A DNA stretch of 64,000 bases. It comes from Anaerocolumna sedimenticola. GTDB lineage: Bacteria > Bacillota > Clostridia > Lachnospirales > Lachnospiraceae. The notes beneath the pieces were generated by a model that was not told where the DNA came from, did not search any database, and worked only from the letters and a program-made list of their open reading frames with translations. Of this stretch, positions 37,885-45,882 are shown piece after piece. Numbering within the stretch: position 1 is the stretch's first letter; every line of letters starts with the position of its first letter. The position numbers and the translations under genes were made by a program. The stretch lies in assembly GCF_009931695.1 (NCBI RefSeq), contig NZ_CP048000.1:1138501-1202500 (forward strand), in the 5' to 3' direction.

Positions 37885-38616
37885 ATGAATCAGTTATTAT
37901 TTCAGCAAACTTGTGATAAGATAATTGACAGCAAAAGGACAGATAACGGTATTGGGACCTTAGGAGAGAAAACCGTTCATGCAATTCTTAAAAATTATCT
38001 TGTAACAGATGAATCCTGTCATGAAATTAAAATCGGGGGGTTCTATGCTGATATGGTAAATGAAAACGGCATTATTGAAATACAGACCAGAAGTTTTGAT
38101 AAATTAAGAAAAAAATTAGAAATTTTTTTGGAATTATCCTCTGTTACCATTGTTTATCCCATACCTTATACAAAGTGGTTAAGATGGGTGAATGAAGAAA
38201 CGGGCGAAATCAGCCCTCCCCGTAAATCTCCCAAATCCGGGACCCCATATATGATATTTCCTGAACTTTATAAGATTAAAAATTATCTTCTCCATCCCAA
38301 TCTACGATTACATATTATACTAATGAATCTGGAAGAATACCGGTTTTTAAATGGATGGAGCAAAGATAAAAAGAAAGGCTCCAGCAGATGCGACCGAATT
38401 CCAACGGAATTAGTACAGGAAATTACAATTCAAGATAGATCCGAATACAATAAACTGATTCCTATAACCTTACCGGAAACTTTTACATCAAAAGATTATA
38501 AGACAGCTTCCGGTCTGCAGCTTAGAGATGCTGCAACTGCACTGAATATACTATATTATGTAGGGGCGGTAAAACGAATCGGTAAATCCGGACGGGCTTA
38601 TCTCTATTCCAGATAA
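37885..38616 (+). CDS. Unknown protein, nuclease-like N-terminus and winged-helix-like C-terminus
   Basis: A 243-residue soluble protein I do not recognise by name. GTLGEKTVHAILKNYL is followed by GGFYADMVNENGIIEIQTRS, with Asp56, Glu65 and Gln67 spaced like the D...ExK/ExQ core of PD-(D/E)xK nucleases. The usual Lys is replaced by Gln-Thr-Arg. The basic middle (KDKKKGSSRCDRIP) and the end (LQLRDAATALNILYYVGAVK) look like a DNA-binding helix-turn-helix. AAAGGGG lies before the ATG. It is a single gene with no defence neighbours. Function is not established. Confidence 0.8.
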   Translation: MNQLLFQQTCDKIIDSKRTDNGIGTLGEKTVHAILKNYLVTDESCHEIKIGGFYADMVNENGIIEIQTRSFDKLRKKLEIFLELSSVTIVYPIPYTKWLRWVNEETGEISPPRKSPKSGTPYMIFPELYKIKNYLLHPNLRLHIILMNLEEYRFLNGWSKDKKKGSSRCDRIPTELVQEITIQDRSEYNKLIPITLPETFTSKDYKTASGLQLRDAATALNILYYVGAVKRIGKSGRAYLYSR

Positions 38617-38639
38617 GCCCGTTTTATCTTATATATACT

Positions 38640-39845
38640 CTATTTTGATGGATGGTTCTTCCGGTATTCGGCAAGCAGCAGATCCACCATTCTGCCATAA
38701 CTTTTTACTCCGTCGCTTTGTTTGTTGGCCTTTAAATAATTATCATTCATGGTATTGGAAACCGTGCTGATGACCGTATTTTCAAATTGCTCCCAATAAA
38801 AATATTCGGCCCTGAGATCTGCTAACATTTCTGTATTGTAATGCTCCCTGACTGACTGGAAAAGGGAAGGGTCCTGCTTGTATAATTGATTTCCGGCATA
38901 AGTCAATGCCAGCATGATACCACTGTATTGATATTCCAGATTATCGGATTTTTTGCAGACAAGATATCCAATAAAATTAGCCTCGTCTTCTCTCATAAAA
39001 CCCCTCAGATGTGCCAGTTCATGTCCCATGGTTGCTGGGATGGAATAGTCTGCAGCATCTACATTAACATTTGCCTCCATGGTAAACGGCCAAAAGATTC
39101 CCGTAATTTCCATTCTCGACATAACGTCAGAAAAGAGCACCGGCTTTAAAGAGGTATAATATCCGCCCAACACAGGATAATCCTTAGATAAATTCATGAA
39201 TGCTTTCTCTAAATTATCAGATACTTCATTCCAATCGGTTGTATTTACTTTTAGAACTCCGCTGCTATCTTCGACACCTTTCTTCTCATGTAATTGTTCC
39301 CTGATACCTGCTGCCTCATCTGCTAATTCCAGACACAGATTATATAATTCATCAACGGATGAATCTTTTATTTCCAAGCCGCTGTAAGAAGCAAAGGAGT
39401 AACGGTAATAGTTTGTGCCGCCTAATATAAGATAGAGAAAGAATATGATACTTAAAACGCAGATTCCATTTAAAATTCCTAAAGTAAAGGTATAACCTGC
39501 TGCTTCTTTTTTTCTTAATTTCGTAATAATTTTATAGATAAAACGTAAAATAAAATAAATTGCTGTAATTGGCAAAAATATAATCTCCAACTCCATCAGG
39601 GAAAAAGGGAAAATTCCGGAAATCATACTGATTCCCTGGCTGATCCATTTATATAAACCCCGTGCAAATACAAATTCAGCAATATCCGGATTATTCCGGA
39701 CTAACCATAAGAGAAAGAAAGAAACCGGAAACAGTAATAGCCACAGAGTTCGTTTCTTATAGAAAGCCATATACCATTTAGTGCTTACAGGTTTTTCCAT
39801 TATATCATTACGTATATCTAATTCCAAACTCTGGTTGTTGTACAT
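38640..39845 (-). CDS. DUF3810 family membrane protein with HExxH motif
   Basis: A 401-residue protein. Three membrane spans lie at about residues 33-49, 82-103 and 120-143, then an extracytoplasmic domain with His275-Glu-Leu-Ala-His279 followed by RGFMREDEANF, which fits a gluzincin-type zinc protease site (second Glu near 287). Family members are unassigned. A membrane-anchored peptidase is the natural reading. GAAAGGAC precedes the ATG. It is monocistronic and convergent with the preceding gene. Confidence 0.85.
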   Translation of the reverse strand: MYNNQSLELDIRNDIMEKPVSTKWYMAFYKKRTLWLLLFPVSFFLLWLVRNNPDIAEFVFARGLYKWISQGISMISGIFPFSLMELEIIFLPITAIYFILRFIYKIITKLRKKEAAGYTFTLGILNGICVLSIIFFLYLILGGTNYYRYSFASYSGLEIKDSSVDELYNLCLELADEAAGIREQLHEKKGVEDSSGVLKVNTTDWNEVSDNLEKAFMNLSKDYPVLGGYYTSLKPVLFSDVMSRMEITGIFWPFTMEANVNVDAADYSIPATMGHELAHLRGFMREDEANFIGYLVCKKSDNLEYQYSGIMLALTYAGNQLYKQDPSLFQSVREHYNTEMLADLRAEYFYWEQFENTVISTVSNTMNDNYLKANKQSDGVKSYGRMVDLLLAEYRKNHPSK

Positions 39846-39924
39846 GGGACAAGTCCTTTCTAAATGTTAAGGGGAAGCCGTTAGGAATTCCACCGATAAA
39901 TCCAATCCGGTAAATGTGATTGGT

Positions 39925-40878
39925 TTATCTTATCCTCGGACTTCTGTTCAGACGATTATGTGAATGATTATGGTTATGTCCATGATCACCCGATTGTTTA
40001 TTATTTGCTAGATGATTATCGCTGCGGCCATTATCTAATTTAATACTTTCCACAGCTATATTAAGGATATCTGCAATCTCTTCTTCCGGCATCTTTATAT
40101 ATGCCGCCAGTTCATGAAGGTTTGCTTCCCTGCACAAATCCTCAGCTAATTCATTAGCCGCATCCCGAATATAATTGATTTTCTTTACTATATTATCTTC
40201 AAAGCTGCTGCTCTCCTTTTGTTCCTCAATAGCAGCTTCCATAAACCTTTTTATATATTCTGTAACTATTTCTTTTCCCTGTTTTACCTCTGAAATTGCC
40301 GATACGGATTCAAGAGAACTGATAAGACCCATATTACCCTCCTGGATTAAGTCCTCCATGGATAATCCCTGGTTCTTGTATTCCTGTGCTATTTCTACCA
40401 CATAATGAAGATTTCCTTCAATATATCGGCTTTTTGCAAAGCTTTCGCCGTTTAGAATTTTCTCCATCAAGTCATTTTCTTCTTCCGGGGTAATATCTTT
40501 AATTGCCTTTAAGTCTTCCAGATACATCTTTAAATAAGCAGAGTCCTCTTTAAGCGTATGGGATTCCTGGTTTTTTGGTTTCTCTGTTATTTTATTATCG
40601 TCCTCATTCTGGCTGCTTTCCGGTTCAAAATCACTATTCTCAGCTTGTTTGTTTTCTTTCTGCAGTGCCTTGGAATATTCGGATTCCGTTGCTACATAAC
40701 CCTTAATAGAGATATGATTAGCAGCCAAATAAGCAAATATATGCTCATACTGGGCTTCATTTAAATTCATGTCGCCAAATAGGCTTTTAATCTCGTTCAT
40801 ACTTAACTGATTACCCTGAACTCTTGCTACCTCAAGGATATCGCTTAACATTTCCTGAAATTTATCTTTACTTTCCAT
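39925..40878 (-). CDS. Sigma-70-like protein lacking region 4, with His-rich tail
   Basis: About 317 residues. An N-terminal helical region similar to sigma 1.1 (ILEVARVQGNQLSMNEIKSL) is followed by an acidic linker (EPESSQNEDDN). Sigma region 1.2/2 comes next, with AYLKMYLEDLKAI, ARYIEGN-type sequence and LSMEDLIQEGNMGLISSLE, then a region-3-like helix bundle. Region 4, which reads the -35 box, is absent. The protein ends instead in DHGHNHNHSHNRLNR. The ATG at 40878 gives the family-like start. An upstream ATG at 40917 is the alternative. It may be an anti-sigma, a sigma mimic or a degenerate sigma factor. Confidence 0.8.
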   Translation of the reverse strand: MESKDKFQEMLSDILEVARVQGNQLSMNEIKSLFGDMNLNEAQYEHIFAYLAANHISIKGYVATESEYSKALQKENKQAENSDFEPESSQNEDDNKITEKPKNQESHTLKEDSAYLKMYLEDLKAIKDITPEEENDLMEKILNGESFAKSRYIEGNLHYVVEIAQEYKNQGLSMEDLIQEGNMGLISSLESVSAISEVKQGKEIVTEYIKRFMEAAIEEQKESSSFEDNIVKKINYIRDAANELAEDLCREANLHELAAYIKMPEEEIADILNIAVESIKLDNGRSDNHLANNKQSGDHGHNHNHSHNRLNRSPRIR

Positions 40879-41197
40879 TTTCCTTACCAGTGTGATTCCT
40901 TTCAATCTTAATCGCATAATAGGTAATTCCGAAACACCATTATGTTTCTAAATGTTACCCGGTAATAATTTTGTCTCCTTTATAAATATTTACGTTATTA
41001 TTACAGGTAAACATAAAAAACTCAATACTTAAGAGCGGTCTATAGAAATATTTTATCATAGATATACCTTTATAGCAATTTGATTATTTTAACAGGTTTA
41101 AAACTATTATTTTTAGTTAACATCCTAACTTAACCGGTATATGTTACCAGGTTTGCCGCGTCTATTATTATACACCCTTGAATTAACTAAATTTTTT

Positions 41198-41303
41198 ATG
41201 GTATAATATCGTCAGATATTATACCAGTGCCGAGCGAAAGTGAGTGCACATAAACGGCACGAAGTGCCGCATACCATGGGAGCTTGCGAACATGGTATAA
41301 TAA
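41198..41303. repeat. Palindrome-rich element flanked by 11-bp direct repeats
   Basis: ATGGTATAATA occurs at 41198-41208 and 41292-41302. Between them lie GGTATAATATC/GATATTATACC, CGGCAC-GAA-GTGCCG and ATACCATG/CATGGTAT palindromes. The GC-rich middle differs from the AT-rich surroundings. It sits just upstream of the S1 gene and each direct repeat carries a TATAAT, so it may have duplicated or moved that promoter. Confidence 0.65.
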
Positions 41304-41347
41304 TTTAATAATTTGTGTGCTTGATAAGCTCAGATAGGAGAAAGATT

Positions 41348-42343
41348 ATGTACAATGATAGTGAAACGGACGTAACACAGGAATTAAATGATGTATCGGA
41401 AGATACCAGCGCAGTTGAGACTACTCCTGAAACTGAACCGGTTCTTTCCATGGGAGATTTTGAAGAGCAGATTAATAAATCCTTTATACGGATTAAGGAA
41501 GGAGAAATTGTAAAAGGTACCGTTATCGGAATTTCTGATACGGAAGTTACTGTAGATTTAGGCTATTATGCGGAAGGTATTATCCGCCTGGAGGATCTAA
41601 GCAATGACCCTCGTTTTTCCATTAAGGCAGATGTTATTATAGGGCAGGAAATAACTGCAACCGTAATAAAAGAAGATGACGGACAAGGTAATATTCTGTT
41701 ATCCAAAAAAGAAGCAGATAATATCTTATCCTGGACGGCTCTTAAAGAATACTTGGATAATAAAACGGTTTTAAAGGTTAAGATTGCTCAGGCCGTAAAC
41801 GGTGGTGTGGTTACCTATCTGGAGGGTATCCGTGGTTTTATTCCTGCTTCTCAGTTATCTTTGAATTATGTGGAAAATTTGGAATCCTGGGTAAATAAAG
41901 AGATTTCCGTCATCGTAATTACCGTGGATGAAGATAGCAGAAAACTAGTACTTTCCGGTAAAGAAGTGGAACGAGAGAAAGCATTGGAAGATAAAAACAG
42001 CAAAATATCAAGACTTCAGATTGGTCTGATTACAAAGGGTACCGTGGAGAAAATTGTACCATATGGTGCTTTTATTAACATCGGTGAGGGGTTATCCGGA
42101 CTTGTTCATATCTCCCAAATTTGCGGCAGACGGATAAAATCTCCAAACGAAGTTATAAAAGAAGGAGAAGAGGTTACGGTTAAAATCACGGAAGTGAAAG
42201 ATGGAAAAGTGAGCTTAAGCATGAAAGCGGTAGAAGAAAAAGCAGAAGTCCTGGATAATGTGGATGAAGTTCCTTTTGAATACAGCACCGGCGGTGAAGC
42301 ATCTACAGGTTTAGGTGATCTTCTTTCTAAAATCAAGTTATAG
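41348..42343 (+). CDS. S1 RNA-binding domain protein (ribosomal protein S1 homologue)
   Basis: A 331-residue protein from the ATG at 41348 behind AGGAG. An upstream in-frame ATG at 41315 lacks a site. After an acidic leader there are three S1 folds: GEIVKGTVIGISDTEVTVDL, GGVVTYLEGIRGFIPASQL and GLITKGTVEKIVPYGAFINI with GLVHISQI. Firmicute S1 homologues are shorter than the six-domain E. coli protein and bind mRNA at or near the 30S subunit. It is transcribed alone from the TATAAT-bearing element upstream. Confidence 0.93.
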   Translation: MYNDSETDVTQELNDVSEDTSAVETTPETEPVLSMGDFEEQINKSFIRIKEGEIVKGTVIGISDTEVTVDLGYYAEGIIRLEDLSNDPRFSIKADVIIGQEITATVIKEDDGQGNILLSKKEADNILSWTALKEYLDNKTVLKVKIAQAVNGGVVTYLEGIRGFIPASQLSLNYVENLESWVNKEISVIVITVDEDSRKLVLSGKEVEREKALEDKNSKISRLQIGLITKGTVEKIVPYGAFINIGEGLSGLVHISQICGRRIKSPNEVIKEGEEVTVKITEVKDGKVSLSMKAVEEKAEVLDNVDEVPFEYSTGGEASTGLGDLLSKIKL

Positions 42344-42370
42344 AGTTCTACAATATTTATAGGTAATTTA

Positions 42371-42467
42371 AACAGGTACATTATCCTGATCATTTACGTT
42401 TGTTTGTTCCGGTTAAATGGCACTGCCTTATACAGATATACCTTTTTATCGTAATAATGTACCTGTT
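42371..42467. terminator. Long-range hairpin after the S1 gene
   Basis: A 14-bp perfect stem AACAGGTACATTAT/ATAATGTACCTGTT encloses a 69-nt loop and is followed by ATATTTTTATT. It lies between convergent genes. It is probably a terminator, and the large loop could be a processed RNA. Confidence 0.6.
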
Positions 42468-42542
42468 ATATTTTTATTAATTTGAGAATTTGTTAGTATT
42501 AGTAAACAGAAAGAGTATTAGTTAAGCATGTTTGTTTCGATC

Positions 42543-43442
42543 TTATCTCAATCGAAAGAACTTAGGGTGTTTTCCGTCAGATTTTTTATCCTCTTTTTTC
42601 TTTGAGCCCGGAACTTTATTATTTTTATTCTCTTCCTGCTCTTCCTTATATACTGCTGTCTGCAATAATGCTTCGTCCGTTTCCGTTATGGATCCTTTCA
42701 ATTCCTGTCCGTCAGCGTCCTCATTATCATCATCAATAACCGTCCCATAAGATTCTTTTATCATATTTTGAAAACTTTCCGACAGTATCTCTTTGTATTG
42801 TTCTATTTCATCTTCATGATTATAAATTTTAATTTCTTCATTAAGTGTTAACATTTTATGGTCCAGATAGGATACAATATCCGCACACTCTTTTAATTCT
42901 TTCCGGATACGTTCCGGTGCGTTTCCTTCAAATTTATAATAAATTTTATGTTCCAGGCTTGCCCAAAAATCCATGGCAATGGTTCGTATCTGAATCTCTA
43001 CCTTTACATTTACCATGGTACTGGATAAATAAATCGGTACCGATATAATCATATGGTAACTGGTATAACCGTTTGGCTTTGGAAACATAATATAGTCTTT
43101 TACTTTGAGTACCTGAACATCGCTTTGTTTCGCGATAAGATCTGCTATCCTGTAAATATCGGAAGTAAAGGAACAGATGATGCGGATACCGGCAACATCA
43201 TTAATGTATTTTACAATATTTTCAACCGTTAATTCCCTGCCGTTATGACGCATCTTTTTTGCTATGCTCTGCGGTGATTTAATACGTGAAGTAATATGTT
43301 CTATAGGATTATATTGATGATTCAATTTGAATTCTTCATTTAATATTTCAAGTTTTGTATTTACTTCTTTAAGAGCTGAGTCATACATAAGCATGACTTT
43401 TCTCCACTCGTCTTCTTCATTGTAAAACATAGGTAAATCCAT
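42543..43442 (-). CDS. Small alarmone synthetase, RelQ/RelP-like (p)ppGpp synthase
   Basis: A 299-residue cytoplasmic protein. The synthetase domain shows SRIKSPQSIAKKMRHNG, VNDVAGIRIICSF, DYIMFPKPNGYTSYHM and VEIQIRTIAMDFWASLEHKI, all RelA/SpoT synthetase motifs. No HD hydrolase and no TGS/ACT domains are present, so it only makes alarmone. The C-terminal 90 residues are acidic then basic and disordered, ending KKKEDKKSDGKHPKFF. Confidence 0.93.
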   Translation of the reverse strand: MDLPMFYNEEDEWRKVMLMYDSALKEVNTKLEILNEEFKLNHQYNPIEHITSRIKSPQSIAKKMRHNGRELTVENIVKYINDVAGIRIICSFTSDIYRIADLIAKQSDVQVLKVKDYIMFPKPNGYTSYHMIISVPIYLSSTMVNVKVEIQIRTIAMDFWASLEHKIYYKFEGNAPERIRKELKECADIVSYLDHKMLTLNEEIKIYNHEDEIEQYKEILSESFQNMIKESYGTVIDDDNEDADGQELKGSITETDEALLQTAVYKEEQEENKNNKVPGSKKKEDKKSDGKHPKFFRLR

Positions 43443-43602
43443 AGTTTTTATTTCTCCTCCTTAAATAAGGAACACCCCTTAAACCCATTTCGACTTATTA
43501 TATCATACAAATATGAACAATTTTTGAATAATAATAAACTTTATAAAATATTAAGGATTCTAAAATATTGATAATTTTTTCTCATTAATAACAAATTAAT
43601 GG
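43443..43602. other. Short AT-rich gap before the exporter leader
   Basis: It lies between divergent units. No ORF or hairpin of note is seen apart from the start region of the alarmone synthetase gene (CTCCTCC on the plus strand is its ribosome binding site). Confidence 0.5.
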
Positions 43603-43630
43603 TTGACAAAATTTACTAGTATGTTATAAT
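43603..43630 (+). promoter_or_regulatory. Promoter of the exporter leader
   Basis: TTGACA (43603-43608), a 16-bp spacer and TGT-TATAAT (extended -10, 43625-43630) together form one of the best promoters in the window. Confidence 0.88.
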
Positions 43631-43665
43631 GGGGAAAGACTATTAAAGAAAGAGAGGTAAAAAAC

Positions 43666-43752
43666 ATGATGAATTTAATATTAGCAGCCGGAAATTATAA
43701 ACCAATAACATTGTGTAAGCTTACCTCAATAATAGGTTTTACCGTTAAATGA
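43666..43752 (+). CDS. Leader peptide of an attenuator (BmrB-like)
   Basis: A 28-codon ORF (MMNLILAAGNYKPITLCK...) behind AGAGAGG, about 30 nt after the promoter. The sequence is not a known toxin or domain. Its place between a strong promoter and a strong terminator ahead of a two-gene ABC exporter is that of the Bacillus subtilis bmrB leader, where slowed ribosomes prevent termination and allow bmrCD expression. Bases 43717-43725 within it (AAGCTTACC) can pair, with one bulge, to the terminator's 5' arm (GGTAACTT, 43824-43831). Confidence 0.7.
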   Translation: MMNLILAAGNYKPITLCKLTSIIGFTVK

Positions 43753-43818
43753 TTTGGACCATACTGAGATGATTTTTTTCTACATATGGACTTCATTTAT
43801 ATGAGAACAACTTTTATT

Positions 43819-43847
43819 GCCGTGGTAACTTACCACGGCTTTTTTTT
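43819..43847 (+). terminator. Attenuator terminator before the ABC exporter
   Basis: A 9-bp perfect stem GCCGTGGTA/TACCACGGC with an ACT loop is followed by eight T. It lies 67 bp after the leader stop and 160 bp before the first exporter gene, so it should block the operon unless antitermination occurs. Confidence 0.92.
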
Positions 43848-44007
43848 GCCCTTAAGCCGGGTAAAAATAAAAGCAGGTAAAATTTATTGCTGGGAAAAAG
43901 TTTATGCTTTATTTGTTTATTGGTAATTGCAAAACTATTTAAATGCTTGAATCTACATTATGATGTTTTGCAGTCACCTGATTTATGTTAAGCGTGGGAG
44001 GAGATTT

Positions 44008-45744
44008 ATGAATAAATTAACAAAATATATGCGCAGATACTGGTACGCTTATGTATTTGCACTGATCTGTATGGTAATCAGTATAGCACTGGATATGCTG
44101 GCACCCCAGATTACCAAAAGAATTATTGACGACGTTATTGTAGGAGGAAACCAAAACCTCTTAATAAAATTATTAATAGGAATACTTATCGTAGGAGTAG
44201 GCAGAAGTATCTTCGGGTACTTTAAAGAATTGACATTTGACCTGGTAAGTTCAAAAATTGCGGCGGATATAAGAAGAAATCTGTTCCGCCACATACAGAG
44301 CTTATCCATACAGTTTTTTGATAAGACCAATACCGGTGAATTAATGTCCCGTGTAAAGGATGATGTGGATAAAATATGGAATGCCTTAGGTTTTGTAGGT
44401 ATGTTGATAATTGAAGTAGTGATTCATACTTCCATTGTATTATACTGTATGATAAATTTAAGTCCGAAATTAACCATAATCCCTTTGATTGCAATGCCAA
44501 TCGTTGCCTGTATTGCTATCTTTATGGAAAAGAGCTTGGGAACCGTATATGAAGAAATCAGTGAAGAAAATGCTGAACTCAATACGGTGGCCCAGGAAAA
44601 CCTGGCCGGTGTAAGAACCGTTAAAGCATTTGCAAGGGAAAAATTTGAGATAAATAAGTTTTTATCACATAACAAACGGTATTATGAATTGAATATGAAA
44701 CAATCTAAGGTTTTTGTCAAATATAATCCGTACTTTCAGTTTATCACCAAATTACTTCCGGTATTAGTAATCATATTCGGCGGATCTATGGTAATAAAGG
44801 GTGAAATTACCCTTGGTACCTTAGGTGCCTTTACGGAATATTCCAATAATATTGTATGGCCAATGGAAATGTTAGGATGGCTGAGCAATGATTTAGCTTC
44901 TGCATTTGCTTCCAATAAAAAAATCCAAAAAATCTTAAAAGAAACACCTGTGGTAAAAGAAAAAGCCTCTGTTACCCAGCTTGGAGATATGAAAGGTACC
45001 ATTGAATTTGACCATGTTTCCTTTACACAAGGAGATAAGACGATTCTGTCCGATATCAACTTTAAATTAGAAAGCGGTAAAACCATAGGTATTATGGGTG
45101 CCACCGGTGCAGGAAAAACTTCCATCATTAATCTGCTCCAACGGTTTTATGATGTAAATGAAGGCGAAATCCGCCTGGATGGAATAAATATTAAGGACCT
45201 GTCTATCAAAGAAATCCGCAGTAATATTTCCTTAGTTATGCAGGATGTGTTCTTATTTTCCGATACGGTTACGGAAAATATTAAATTAGGCAAACGGGAT
45301 GTCATCAACGAAGAAGAAATCTTACATGCGGTTACCAATGCTCAGGCTAAGGATTTCATTGAACGTATGGATAATCAGTATGAAACTATTATCGGTGAAC
45401 GGGGTGTAGGGTTATCCGGCGGTCAGAAACAACGAATCAGTATTGCAAGATCCTTAGCAAAACAGACCCCCATCCTGGTTTTAGATGATTCCACTTCAGC
45501 TCTTGATATGGAAACAGAGCATTTAATCCAAAAAGCCCTGAACGAACTTGATAATACCACTAAAATAGTTATCGCCCACCGTATTTCTGCGGTGCGTAAT
45601 GCAGATGAGATTATTATTTTGGAGGACGGTACGATTGCGGAGCGGGGAACCCATGAAGAGTTATTACAGGCAAAAGGCCTTTATTATAAAACTTACATGG
45701 CACAATACGGTGATTATTTAAAAACCAGTACAATCGCCGTTTAA
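44008..45744 (+). CDS. ABC exporter half-transporter with degenerate ATPase site (BmrC-like)
   Basis: 578 residues from the ATG at 44008 behind GGGAGGAG. An upstream in-frame ATG at 43960 lacks a site. Six membrane spans (1-310) are followed by a nucleotide-binding domain with Walker A GATGAGKTS, signature LSGGQKQRIS and Walker B ILVLDDSTSALD. The residue after the Walker B Asp is Asp rather than the catalytic Glu, a mark of the impaired subunit in heterodimeric exporters. It pairs with the next gene, 138 bp downstream. Export of drugs or peptides is likely. Confidence 0.92.
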   Translation: MNKLTKYMRRYWYAYVFALICMVISIALDMLAPQITKRIIDDVIVGGNQNLLIKLLIGILIVGVGRSIFGYFKELTFDLVSSKIAADIRRNLFRHIQSLSIQFFDKTNTGELMSRVKDDVDKIWNALGFVGMLIIEVVIHTSIVLYCMINLSPKLTIIPLIAMPIVACIAIFMEKSLGTVYEEISEENAELNTVAQENLAGVRTVKAFAREKFEINKFLSHNKRYYELNMKQSKVFVKYNPYFQFITKLLPVLVIIFGGSMVIKGEITLGTLGAFTEYSNNIVWPMEMLGWLSNDLASAFASNKKIQKILKETPVVKEKASVTQLGDMKGTIEFDHVSFTQGDKTILSDINFKLESGKTIGIMGATGAGKTSIINLLQRFYDVNEGEIRLDGINIKDLSIKEIRSNISLVMQDVFLFSDTVTENIKLGKRDVINEEEILHAVTNAQAKDFIERMDNQYETIIGERGVGLSGGQKQRISIARSLAKQTPILVLDDSTSALDMETEHLIQKALNELDNTTKIVIAHRISAVRNADEIIILEDGTIAERGTHEELLQAKGLYYKTYMAQYGDYLKTSTIAV

Positions 45745-45882
45745 TTGCTTCTACTTAATATTAACGCGTAAGTACTAATTAAATAATCAAAGTATGTTCG
45801 CGCAGGAGTGCAATACAAGGGGCCTTCCAGTATAAAAGGCTCCTGAAATAAAAAAAACCTTTATCAAAAGGGAGGGAAATGT

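Noticed and set aside
44736..45128. ORF antisense to the first exporter gene
   Set aside because: It is the reverse-frame shadow of the ATPase domain.
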